64,000 nucleotides of DNA, taken from Marsupella aquatica (taxonomy: Eukaryota; Marchantiophyta). This document shows positions 1 through 9,396 of this stretch, one piece after another. The notes under the pieces are model-generated. The model was not told where the DNA came from and did no database searches. It saw only the letters and a program-made list of their open reading frames with translations. The stretch covers positions 11,408,001 through 11,472,000 of the forward strand of contig OZ316898.1 of assembly GCA_973895155.1 (NCBI GenBank). Reading direction: 5' to 3'. Numbering within the stretch: the first letter of the stretch is position 1; every line of letters starts with the position of its first letter. A program made the translations under genes and the position numbers.

Positions 1-1
1 T

Positions 2-507
2 GTAACCCCAGAATCATCTGAGTTGCCAAAAGAAACTCCTGTTCCAAGTGAGCAGGATGACACTCCATCAACTAGAAAGGGAAAGAAGAAAAGAAAGAAA
101 GGATCCTCAGCAAATGCATCACCTGCACAGAAGAAACCAATGTAGTCTCCTAACCCCATTGCAAAGGTAAATGTGTGTTTGATTTGAGTGTTCTTCTATC
201 TTTCAATTTCTGTTTATTGCATTTTTAACAAAATGTGTTGTTCACAGTTTGCAAGAGGAGATTTGGTGAAGATGAAGAGCGTTGTGGACAATTCCATGAT
301 AGTGGCAGAAGGTGAGGTGCCAGGCTGCCAGGAGAAGATAAGTTTCATTGTGCAGATTTTGAAAGCCCTTTCTTGCGAGTGCGTGTGATTGAAGTGTTTG
401 TAGATGTGGCATTGCCATTTGCCAATGCAGGGGAGAACCAGTCTAAATTATCTGATGTGAAAGGGATGAATGCCCTATGGAACTCTAGATTGCTTAAGAA
501 GCAATAG
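2..507 (+). pseudogene. C-terminal part of a Tnp1/En-Spm-like transposon protein
   Basis: Bases 2-144 read as a Glu/Pro-rich stretch followed by a basic cluster (TRKGKKKRKKGSS) and a stop. After a possible intron (GTAAAT at about 168, CAG before 249), 249-507 reads SVVDNSMIVAEGEV and, after a frame change near 330, FLRVRVIEVFVDVALPFA and KGMNALWNSRLLKK. The order 'VVA-G-V ... LRV-V--V ... LP-- ... W---L' matches the conserved domain of plant Tnp1/En/Spm-like proteins, second products of CACTA elements that are thought to bind the termini. The frame change is either a misread splice or decay. The start lies upstream of the window. Confidence 0.5.
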
Positions 508-839
508 AAATAGCACTCTGTCAAGAAACACTAAACATGATAGAATGACACCTCTGTTTTTCTATAAACATGCAGAGTGATTGGTATGTCAGGTTGTAAC
601 AATTGACAATCTAATATTATTGATGTCAATGTAATTTTGCTTCATAAATTTGCATTGAGTTCAATAGTTACTGTGAGACTTATGAAGGTATCTTGTATGA
701 ATGTAAATTGGATTTGTGATATATATTGAATGTTTCTTTAAGTTTTCATTCAGCAAATCTATTGTATGGCTTTGTAATGTATTATTTTTGATTTACATGA
801 AATTTTATCTATTGTGATCACTCAAATTTGAATTTCTCC

Positions 840-1535
840 AAATCATTGAATACTTCACCTGAATGACTGATGTAATGGTCATTATCCATAACTATCTTTG
901 TGACCAATATGACTCAACTCTGGTCACTAAAGACATAGACTAAATGATTCAAAGAATGACATATACAATGACCGTTCTCATGGTCATTATAAACAAGTCC
1001 ACTATGACTCACTTTATGTCATTCAAGACATGTCATTAATGACTAATGTGTATTTTTACGTGCCTCCTCCCAATTGAACCACGTGTCTCAATATGACTTG
1101 TTTATACTGTAGTCATTTTGGATACGTCTAAAATGACCCAAATATATTGCCAAATGGTGAATACTCTTTGAACCACGTGTCACTATTTGATTTGTTATAT
1201 AATGTACGTCATTTTGGACAAGTCCAAAATGACCAATGTTATTTATTTTTTGATTGCCACGTGTTGTTGTGTGATTGCGTACGGGGACCGTCGACGGTCA
1301 ACGGCAATTGACCGTCGATGGTGATTTGTGTCGTCATTTTGGACCGTTCAGCATTTATGACCATATCATAAAAATGGTCATTTAGGATAGTATGAAATGA
1401 CCACATGTTTTTAGCGTCATTTGTCCAAAAGGACCGTGACCAAAATGTCCGTTGTGACGTGTCTGGAAAGACAAGAACGATTGCGTCATTGTTTTGTTAA
1501 AAAGACCTGATTAATAGTCATTGTTTCCGTCATAA
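840..1535. repeat. CACTA subterminal motif array (GGTCATT/AATGACC)
   Basis: About two dozen degenerate copies of GGTCATT or its complement occur, with forms such as AAAATGACC and GTCATTTTGGAC, in mixed orientation and irregularly spaced. There is no ORF of note. CACTA termini carry dense short repeats as transposase binding sites, so this is best read as the right subterminal region of the element ending at 1557. Confidence 0.65.
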
Positions 1536-1557
1536 AATACATTGTTTTCTACTAGTG

Positions 1558-1830
1558 TAAGAAAAAGAGATGTTGAGGGGAGGAAAAGAAGTCAAGGTGA
1601 AAAAAGATGTGAAGGAGAGAAAACATGGCAAGGTCAGAAAAATATGTAACTTAAGATGAGGAAAGGATGATTGTCAAGGAGAGAAAATATGTCGAGCGGG
1701 ATGTCGAGGTGAAGGAAAGATGTCATGGTGCAATAATTAAAGATGTCAGTGCAAGAAAAAATGGCAAGATGAGAAAATATGTCAAGGCAAGGTAAAGTTA
1801 TTGTGGTGATGTTCAACAACCCGTGTATTG
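1558..1830. repeat. Degenerate ~20-bp array (AAGATGTCGAGG type)
   Basis: Imperfect copies of a purine-rich unit of the form gagaaaAAGATGTCaaGG-GA repeat from the CACTA border to about 1800, followed by CCCGTGTATTGCAC at about 1818. The same unit recurs at 2244-3000, 18478-18840 and 25870-26150. It is open on the minus strand (repeating Leu/Phe/Ser) but nothing suggests a protein. I read it as Helitron terminal-array material. Confidence 0.6.
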
Positions 1831-2217
1831 CACATAGAAATTGGAGATGCAAGATAACGGTCACCACAGGATAGAGTCCAAGCACAACCGAGTGATCAAA
1901 AGAAACAAATATGTTTTTATTTGAAATTTTTAGAAAATAAATGTTTTATATATGTTTTAAAGCTAATAAATTGTTTAGCTTGGTCACGTTAGGGTAGGCT
2001 ATGGGTAGCTTGGGAAGACGAAATTGAGAATAAAAGGGTATGGATGGATTCGACAGTTCCATAAATTATTATTTTTAACAAAGGACAAAGATTGTTCCAC
2101 ATTTTGTCTTGAGTTTGTAAATGTAAGATTTATAGAGGATATGATATTATAATCACTTCTCCTCTCCTTGTGTTATTGTGCTTGACTCTATTCAATTGAA
2201 TTTTTCTCATTGTTACA

Positions 2218-3000
2218 CTACAAGCCCAATGCCTGTGTGTTGCACGAAAGATGTCAAGGTGATAAAATATGTCGAGGTGATAAAAGATGTTGAGGAGAGA
2301 TTAGATATCACGATGATAAAAGATGTCAAGGAGAGAAATGATGTCAAAGTGAACAAAAGACGTCAAGGAGAGAAAAGATATCGAGGTGAGCAAAAGATCT
2401 TTTTTTAAATTTATTTATTTTTATAATAAATTTCATTTATTCCGCGTGAACCCCACGGATGGGGGAACCAAGCAGGCCCAAAGGCAAAAAACAAAAAAGG
2501 CCCCAAGCGGGCAAAACAGAAAACATGTGGCATGGTGATAAAAGATCTTGAGGTGATAAAAGATGTCAAAGAGAGAAAACAGATGTCGAGGTGATAGAAG
2601 ATGTTGAGGTGATAAAAGATGTAGAGGTGAGCAAAGGATGTAGAGGATGTAAAGGAGCTAGAGAAAAGATGTTGAAGTGAGAAAAGCAAAGTTGCCACAA
2701 ACACGAATGCAGAAGTTAATTGTATCAAAAACAAATCTCTTTGTGTGCCATGATGATGATGTGGCTTGCTGTGGAGCCTGGAATTTTGGAAAGGATCCCT
2801 AATGGGGGTCCGTAAAGACATCAATGTGAAAAATGACATTGAGGTGAGGTGAAAAGATGTTGACCAAGGAGAGAAAAGATGTCAAGATGAGAAAAAGATG
2901 TTGAGTAGATAAAAAGATGTTGAGTAGATGAAACGATGTTAAGATGAGAAAAATATATCAAGGTGAGAAAAATTGTCAAGTCGAGGCAAAGATGTTGGGG
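2218..3000 (-). repeat. Probable Helitron 3' end with ~20-bp array, broken by an AT-rich insert
   Basis: CTACAAGCCC at 2218 followed by GTGTGTTGCACG resembles the better preserved ends at 18451 and 25844 (CTAGCCC...TGCGTTGCAC). Units of AAAAGATGTCAAGGTGAG type then run through 2244-2400, 2533-2690 and 2825-3000. Bases 2402-2520 are an unrelated AT-rich then C-rich stretch. By analogy the element would have its 3' end here and extend rightward on the minus strand. Repeat family is seen; Helitron assignment is inference. Confidence 0.5.
2690..2820. repeat. MITE-like dispersed repeat, copy 1
   Basis: It shares three blocks in the same order with 59855-60005: TTGCCACAAACA-GAATG, GATGTGGC--, and CCTAATGGGGGTCCGTAA. 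No coding capacity. The second copy has a clean hairpin, so this looks like a short non-autonomous element. Confidence 0.5.
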
Positions 3001-4279
3001 CAAAGCACATCTCAAAGTGTTATTGTGAAAGTAATGTTGTGGGGGAGGGCGAGAGCGTGGGACGGAACGCAAGCAGGGGGCAGTGGCTGGGGTATCATGG
3101 GGTCAAGTGTGGTCACCCTTTGCTGATAGAGAAATCCTTCCTCCCCTTCCATGATACTAGTTTGTTCCTTCCTTTTCCACTTTTGTCAATTGCACAAAAG
3201 CTTTGAGATGGGGTAGTTTTGTATAATGGGATTTAAAATATGTCAATTGTCATTACATTCATTTCATTGTTGCAAACAATTATCACTGTTGCTATTTTGT
3301 TGTTGGGGCCATTTTATTCTTGAGGCCACTATGTCTTTGGTCAATAAGGTTATTGAGTGTTAATCTAACTTGGAAAAAATAGTTCATAGAGAGAATAGAA
3401 AAAATAAATTTCTTGATCTACTCACAATAGACTTAATCTTTTTCACTTTCCTATAAATAGTCCCTTTTGAACTCACAACTTAATTTGTAAAGTGTTCTCT
3501 CTCTTTATTTTACGGGAATGGCGCAATCATGTGTCCAAATGTCATGTGGGGTCTACTTAAAATTTGCAAAAATAGCCTGGCTTATAGAATTCCAAGACAG
3601 ATTGTAAGTTTGGGAGCTCATCGACATGATGTCCATCGAGCAGATTCTTTCTCGACATGACATTCCACTTCTCCATGAGCAAAAAACCACATGGAGAAGT
3701 AGACACTATCAATGGACATGATGTTTGACATTTGGCCACATTCATAGCTCAAAGGGTGTTGGCAGTCATTGCGCGAAGGCTGCTACTGCAGACATTGAAA
3801 GAACCCTAGACATGTTCCTTACCTTAGAGCGTTTAATCTCAATGAAGCCCTGTGCCCATTGTTGCAGGATGGAAAGCTGGAGTCAGGACAGACTACCGGG
3901 AAACCAACCGAAAACCGACTGGTCCCGGTCACAACACTCGTTACAGGTCACTTTTGCCAAAAAAATGGATAGTGTGTTATACGGGCAAAATTCCAAGTTT
4001 CCATTGTGTCCATTCAAGTTGTGTAAGTCCATCTGGGCGTTTTTGAAAACATATGTGTCCATGGGGGCTTTAAGTTCTTTACACAGATCTGATGAGCAGG
4101 AAAATGTAAGCTTTAAATCCAAGGGTCCTAATGAGTTCCCTCCAAAAGTGAAATTTGTAAGCAGCTGATGAGTACAAAAAGGCAGGATTGCATATTTTAG
4201 TGTGCAGATCGATGCAATCAATATTGTTTTCTTGTGCATTCATGATCATAAAGTGAGGATCTCCTTGATACTAGTACAT
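3001..4279. other. No gene supported
   Basis: Open frames here (for example 3725-4168) have no recognisable domain, low-complexity flanks and overlap open frames on the opposite strand. I see no splice structure or transposon motif I can name. Confidence 0.5.
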
Positions 4280-4500
4280 CCAAAAGGGTTAATTTCATTT
4301 TTTGTCTTTTTTTGCCACCATTTGATTCCTTTTTGTGTGAAAAGGTTTCAGCCCTTTAGGAGTTTAGGTACATGTTATATTTAATTCATTTTTTGTGTTA
4401 AGCCTTCTCTTCTCTTTATTGATTCCTTCTTTTTCTGGCACTGCAAATTTGAATGACCACCACTTCATAAAAAGGCGCAACCTTGTATTATAGTTTTAAT
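4280..4500 (+). repeat. Dispersed repeat, copy 1 of 2
   Basis: It shares long stretches with 25310-25640: ATTCCTTTTTGTGTGAAAAG, a T-rich region with TTTTTATTGATT-CTTCTTT, and the tail AAAAAGGCGCAACCTTG. The order is conserved, so the two are copies of one non-coding element. Class unknown. Confidence 0.65.
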
Positions 4501-5875
4501 TCATTCCTTCTATGAATTTGTTTTTCCAAACATACATGATACATTTTCCAACCATTTATGTGATTTTTCCAAAACCCTGAACCTAAATTTCCAAACTTGG
4601 TTCTGAATTTTAAAAGTTTCAAATCTCCATAATGTCCAATTGAAAATGCCAAATCCAAGTCACAATTATTGTTCAAGTTTTGCATGAATGTCACCATGGC
4701 GCCCTAGCTTAATATGAAGTCAAGGACATGGGCATGAACAAATTAAAAAAATCAATGCATTTTAGGTCAATATTATAGGTCAATTTTCTAAGCCAAAGGT
4801 TATATAAAGTGACATTAATCTGTATTATACATTTTTCGTGGCTATTAAATATCAAAATTTTGCACATTTTATACATCGCAATAATTTGAAATATTTTAAT
4901 TTATTTTGGATTACAGGACACACGAAGAGTGGGGCCCTGACACTTTTAAAACATGAGTCGTCAGACAACAGGAGTCAACTTGTTGTCAGGGCTTGAGTCC
5001 TTCATGTCAAAAGGAGTCCACAACGTTTAGGCAAAAAGGAGTCCTACACCTTTTGGACTTGAGTCCTTGACACAAAAAGTGGTCAAGTCCTTCACATAAA
5101 AAGGAGTACAGTACTAAGTGAGAGAAGTATAATATTTTAAGACAAGACAGTGCATTAATTTGAAAGTACTAGTCAATATACCTGTATAGGGTACTATATG
5201 ATTCACAAAGAAGAGTGTTAAATTTGTTCTTTCTTAATTTTCTGCTCTATTTGGTGGGGCTCTCTATTTGAGTGACACCATCAATAAACCATGAACAATG
5301 TAAACTTTAAAAACAAACACGGTGACGGACCAAACAAGAAGTGTGACGCCTAATGGAGAAGGGTGTTTTAAATTTCGATCGATTTTTGCCAATTTTCACG
5401 ATGTGCGCGACACATTTCTCGCAAAATCAATGATTTTTGCAAACCTACTAATCCGTATCGTTCCAAACTTTGCGAGGAATGATGGTGTCATCCCAAATTG
5501 TGAATTTCAATATCCTCACTAACTTCAAACATTTTCATCATGACAATAGAACCCAGAAATATTTTGATTTTGGTCAGATTTTTTAGATAGAACTTTTAGT
5601 TACAAGGAAAACAAAGATATTCCAATATACCAGTATCGCTCCTCGAATTCCATTCAAATTGTTTGCTGTTTTTTTCCAAAAACAGAGGTTTTGAAATATT
5701 TACCACATTCTAATAGTTTTTTTACATCAAAGTTCACCACACAGCCAGTTGAAGTTACCTTGCAGTTCACCACATAGTTTGCAAAAGTCCGTTGTCAATA
5801 TTAATTGAAGCCAAAATACAAAAGGCAATGTCCATTTGTAATTGTTCCAGACTCATTTCTCAGTCCTTCCTCTGG
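4501..5875. other. No gene supported
   Basis: AT-rich DNA with only short open frames. The nearest thing to structure is GGAGTCC-type short repeats at about 4965-5110 (repeated 'aaaaggagtcc' phrases). Nothing coding is supported. Confidence 0.5.
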
Positions 5876-6017
5876 TGAATCGGTGTTGCTCTCCCGCCTG
5901 GTTCACCTGTAAGCCTCACTCAAATACAGTCTGCAATACTGGTATCGCTCTTCCGCCTTGACCACCTGTAAACACCACTCCAATACAAACTGCGATGCCG
6001 GTATCGCTCTTCCTCCT
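5876..6017. repeat. ~59-bp satellite, left part (split by an insertion)
   Basis: Two to three head-to-tail copies of a unit containing GTAAACACCACTCCAATACA and CCGGTATCGCTCTTCC. The array stops abruptly at CTCCT (6013-6017) and resumes in phase at 10559, so it was one array before the 4.54-kb element inserted. Confidence 0.85.
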
Positions 6018-6179
6018 TGTGACGGGGTCCCCGTCACATAAAATCACGAATAACTTGGTCGCGGAGTGTCGCGCAGTGTAAATAACCATTGTAAATAACC
6101 ATTTTTTCAACTTTTTTAAGTTAATTCTATCACCTGTGACCGAAGAACTGTATTTATTTTTATCCCCTACTTGTTCTGC

Positions 6180-7250
6180 AATTATGTTGGGCGGAGGGCC
6201 CTGCCTTTGGGGGACTCCCCATTATTTTAGGGCCATTTTTAGAGAACTCAATAGCAAGGTTGGTGGGAAGAAGAAATAAAACAGGACCGGGAGCAAGGAA
6301 GTTTTTGAGTAGAGGTGACCCCGGCAGTGTGATTAGGGGGAAGTTTTTTTATGGGCAGCCGGAGCCGGGCTGGACAGGGAGGAGGCTGTCGCGAGCCCTG
6401 CATAGGGCCGCGTTCAGGAGAAGAAAGGGGGGGGATTAAATCCCCCGTTTGAGGGGAGCCCCGCGAGCTGAAGGAAGCGAGGCGCCGAGGGTGGGGGAGA
6501 AATTAAAATTCCCCCTTAAGGGGCACCACGAGTACCAAGTAGGGAGGCCGGTGCAGGAAGGTCGCGGAGGGGGGTTAAATACCCCTTAAAGTGGCCTGGC
6601 AGAGGGCTAGCACTTGGGGGCCCATAAGGGGCAGCCCTAGGGCCACCACGTGGAATCCCCAGGAAAGGGCTCCCGCGAGCAGGGCGAGGGCAGCCGGGCC
6701 GCAGCCGAGGAGTAAAGGGGGGGGTATTAAACCCTCCCGTGAGCCCGCGAGCCGGGGCGTATGGCTGTGAGAGAGGCTGCCGGAAAAAAAAATTTTAATC
6801 CCCAAAAAGGGCGCAGCACTCTGGGATAAGGGAGGCACCCTGTACCCTCCCATGAGGGGGACTAAACGGCAGCCGGGAGACACAAACGGGGGGGGGGGCG
6901 CGGAGGCCCAAGGCTGAGGCCGGGAGTAATGAGGTAGTGCGCCCTGCATAGGGCTGCGTGCCGTGTAAGAGGCGAGCCGGGGCAGGAAAGGGCTCCCGCG
7001 AGCAGGAGGAGGGCGCAGGGCTGCAGGAGGAAACAGGGGGGGCGCGGAGGCCCAAGGCAGAGAGGTACGGGGGAATAAATGCTCCCCGACTAGTGGGAGG
7101 CAGGTACTGGGCACGGCGGGTGAGAAACGGGGAAGCAGCAGCCGCGTGTCAGCTTGTGTGCGCCCTGCATAGGGCCACGAGCCGGGGCGTATGGCGTGAG
7201 GGGAGCCGGGACAAAGAATTGTTGGGAAGGGTGAAGAAAGGGGTTTTCTC
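6180..7250 (+). repeat. GC-rich leader with repeated G-run/TTAAA/C-run hairpins
   Basis: The stretch is built of imperfect direct repeats: CGCCCTGCATAGGGC at 6939 and 7159 (a related form at 6393), GAGCCGGGGCGTATGG at 6745 and 7178, GGAGGCCCAAGGC at 6901 and 7047. It also has a series of inverted repeats of the same design, the best being GGGGGAT-TAA-ATCCCCC at 6430-6446 and CCCCTTAAGGGG at 6512-6523; related forms lie near 6570, 6720 and 7075. Open frames on both strands reflect base composition. It would be the 5' leader of any transcript of the downstream ORF. Confidence 0.65.
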
Positions 7251-7542
7251 CCCTTTTCTTTGTATTTCGTTTTTTTTCCTCCCTTCTCTTTGCGGGACTT
7301 CTTGCTCTGCCGAAAGCTCTCTCCACATTTTGCAATTATTTTGGAAGCTCTTTCTCTTGGGCAATTGTTGGGGCTTGTTGGCATGATTTTTCTGGGCATT
7401 AGCGGCAGCAACACGGAGTGGCTTCTGAGGGAATTAAGGAAGGTGATTGATTGATCGGGATACGGGGGCTGTTTCGGGCCAGGGAATTGACATTGCTACG
7501 GGTGACAGGATTTGGTGATTGATTTGATTTCGGGATGCATGA

Positions 7543-9198
7543 ATGCTAGATCAACCGGAGTTTAGTGTGGCACGCATTCGGAGATACAAGGCTGCTTACC
7601 GTGACTACGTGGAGACTTTGATTGCAAGGGAGAGAGAAGAGAGAGAAGCTACGATGAGCACGGGATTGGCAGCAGGTTCCACGCCGGTGGGTAGGAGGAT
7701 TTTTCGTCGAATTTATCCCAAGACCTCCGCCAAGGTGATGGAGGATTGTCGGAATATTTTCCAAGCCACCAGGGTTACAGAATTCATGAAGGTGGAGATT
7801 ACCATCCCCCCGGGGAAGAGCTGGGACATTGAGGCCGGGATGGAGTTACGAACGGAGGGAATCTACTTTGAATGTCTCAAACGTGTAGTGCCCCATGTGG
7901 AGTTGGCTAGGCTGCTGTTTCTGGAGAATCAGAAATTCTCATTCACACCTCGGCACATTAGGGGAGAACTCACGTTGAAGATGGTGGCCACTTGGGTGAT
8001 TAATCCCACCTCCACCACTGCCATCCCTCTTTCCGCTGTCAAGGATGTTGAGTATAAGGGATTCCTGGCCAAGGTTCATCAACGGGTCCTTGGCAACGTG
8101 CAATCAGGGGTGGTGAATGAAGAGCATTTCGTGGTAGCTATGGACATCAAGAACCACCCAGCCCATGTGTACAGATGGTGGTACTACGGGTTGAAGAAGC
8201 TGTTGGCCGCTGACCTCTGGAGTGTGAAACCGGGTGGGGCTGTACATTTGATGGGGTCATTTGTATTGGCCAGGGCAGAAGGGTTGATTGGTTCCCCGGG
8301 ACAGGAAGACACGGGATCATCTCTCACCACGGAGATCCGGAGTATTGCCACTACCATTTTAGGGAAGCTCACGGAGGAATCATCGTCGGCTGGTGGGGAT
8401 GACGATAGAGGAGAAGAAAACCAGGATGAGGACTACACGTTGGAGTGGCTTGAATCACTCGTGGGAGATCCGAAAAAGCCCCTGGTCTACAACATTCCGG
8501 ATGTTTACCTGGCAGAGCTACGGGAATTCAGAGAGGGAGTCCATGAGGGACTCAAGCTAGTCCACGCATTGAGAGATTCTCTCAAGCACGCCACAGCCAG
8601 AGTAGAGATGTTAGAGCAGAGTACCCTGTCTCTGAAGGAGGTGATCAAGGCCAAGGAGGGGACCATTCATGAGAAGGTTAAGCTTCTCCAAGCAGCTCAC
8701 GTAGAGATCTCCAACTTGAAGGGAGCCTTGTCCACCAAGGCCAAGGAAGCAGAAGAGGTGGGAGCATTGAGACAAGCATTGGCCAAAGAGAAGCAGAATT
8801 CTGGAGAAGTGGTGGAGTGGAGAAACCAGGTGGGAGCACTACGGAGTCAGGTGGCCGCCTTTGAGACACGAGCAAAGAGGAGTGAGGCCTTGAGTCTGGG
8901 GAAATGGAAGAGCCCCGACACTCCTAGCTCCACACTTTCTCCGGATTTGATCTCCCAGGCTATTGAGATGGTGGTGAAGGAGGTTAGTGGGAAGTATGGG
9001 CCCTTGTTGGATGGAGCCAAGAAGAGTCAGGAGAAGAGCAAGGGCTTGGAGAAGAAGCTCCGGGAGGTACGGAAATCATTACGGGAGGCTCAGATCAGTA
9101 CAGGGATGCCACCCAGGTCTGTCACCCCCGGGACTCCCATGGCCACAGGGCAAGTTCTACCGTTGGAGTTGCGGTCCGGAGAAGAGGCTACCCTATGA
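7543..9198 (+). CDS. Unrecognised 551-aa coiled-coil protein of the 4.54-kb element
   Basis: Single open frame, GC-richer than its surroundings. Residues about 1-250 look globular, with Trp/Tyr-rich patches (for example HVYRWWYYGLKKLL near residue 210) and a proline-bounded segment EITIPPGKSWDIEAGMEL near 85-102. An acidic linker follows near 285-300 (GGDDDRGEENQDEDYTLEW), then a long heptad-patterned coiled coil at about 330-460 and a second helical stretch at about 475-530. No transmembrane segment, zinc knuckle, DD-E or nuclease motif is visible. The frame stays open past TGA 9196-9198 for 65 more codons (acidic C-terminus, SEEEED, TAG at 9394-9396), so the original protein was probably about 617 aa and the TGA a CGA-to-TGA change, or the stop is read through. 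A structural or DNA-binding role is only a guess. Confidence 0.6.
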   Translation: MLDQPEFSVARIRRYKAAYRDYVETLIAREREEREATMSTGLAAGSTPVGRRIFRRIYPKTSAKVMEDCRNIFQATRVTEFMKVEITIPPGKSWDIEAGMELRTEGIYFECLKRVVPHVELARLLFLENQKFSFTPRHIRGELTLKMVATWVINPTSTTAIPLSAVKDVEYKGFLAKVHQRVLGNVQSGVVNEEHFVVAMDIKNHPAHVYRWWYYGLKKLLAADLWSVKPGGAVHLMGSFVLARAEGLIGSPGQEDTGSSLTTEIRSIATTILGKLTEESSSAGGDDDRGEENQDEDYTLEWLESLVGDPKKPLVYNIPDVYLAELREFREGVHEGLKLVHALRDSLKHATARVEMLEQSTLSLKEVIKAKEGTIHEKVKLLQAAHVEISNLKGALSTKAKEAEEVGALRQALAKEKQNSGEVVEWRNQVGALRSQVAAFETRAKRSEALSLGKWKSPDTPSSTLSPDLISQAIEMVVKEVSGKYGPLLDGAKKSQEKSKGLEKKLREVRKSLREAQISTGMPPRSVTPGTPMATGQVLPLELRSGEEATL

Positions 9199-9396
9199 AA
9201 GGACACCATTGGTGAGGGGTACATTAAAGCGTGGCAGGCCTTGGCCAATTTGAGAAAGCAGGGGAGCACTAGCACAAGGAGTACCCCGGTAAAGAAGAAG
9301 AGAAGTGAAGTGGCACTCACTCCAGTGGAGAGTGATGAGGAGGCCCACTCACGGGGCTCAAGCCAGGGCACCATGAGTGAAGAGGAGGAGGATTAG

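Larger units (their letters stand above)
1..1557 (+). mobile_element. 3' part of a CACTA (En/Spm) transposon, left end outside the window
   Basis: The segment ends at 1557 in TTTTCTACTAGTG, the reverse complement of a typical CACTA terminus (CACTAGTAGAAAA). Bases 840-1535 are packed with short GGTCATT/AATGACC motifs in both orientations, as in the subterminal repeats of this superfamily where the transposase binds. The coding remnant at 2-507 reads toward this end. A 3-bp target duplication (TAA at 1558-1560) cannot be confirmed because the 5' end is missing. Terminus and repeat density are seen; the family assignment is established knowledge; autonomy is unknown. Confidence 0.72.

Noticed and set aside
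3725-4168. 147-codon open frame
   Set aside because: No recognised domain, an equally long frame on the opposite strand, and it is not linked to any exon structure.
6575-7414. 279-codon open frame on the minus strand
   Set aside because: It lies in the GC-rich hairpin leader, is Pro/Leu/Arg-rich with no domain, and open frames overlap it on the other strand; base composition explains it.
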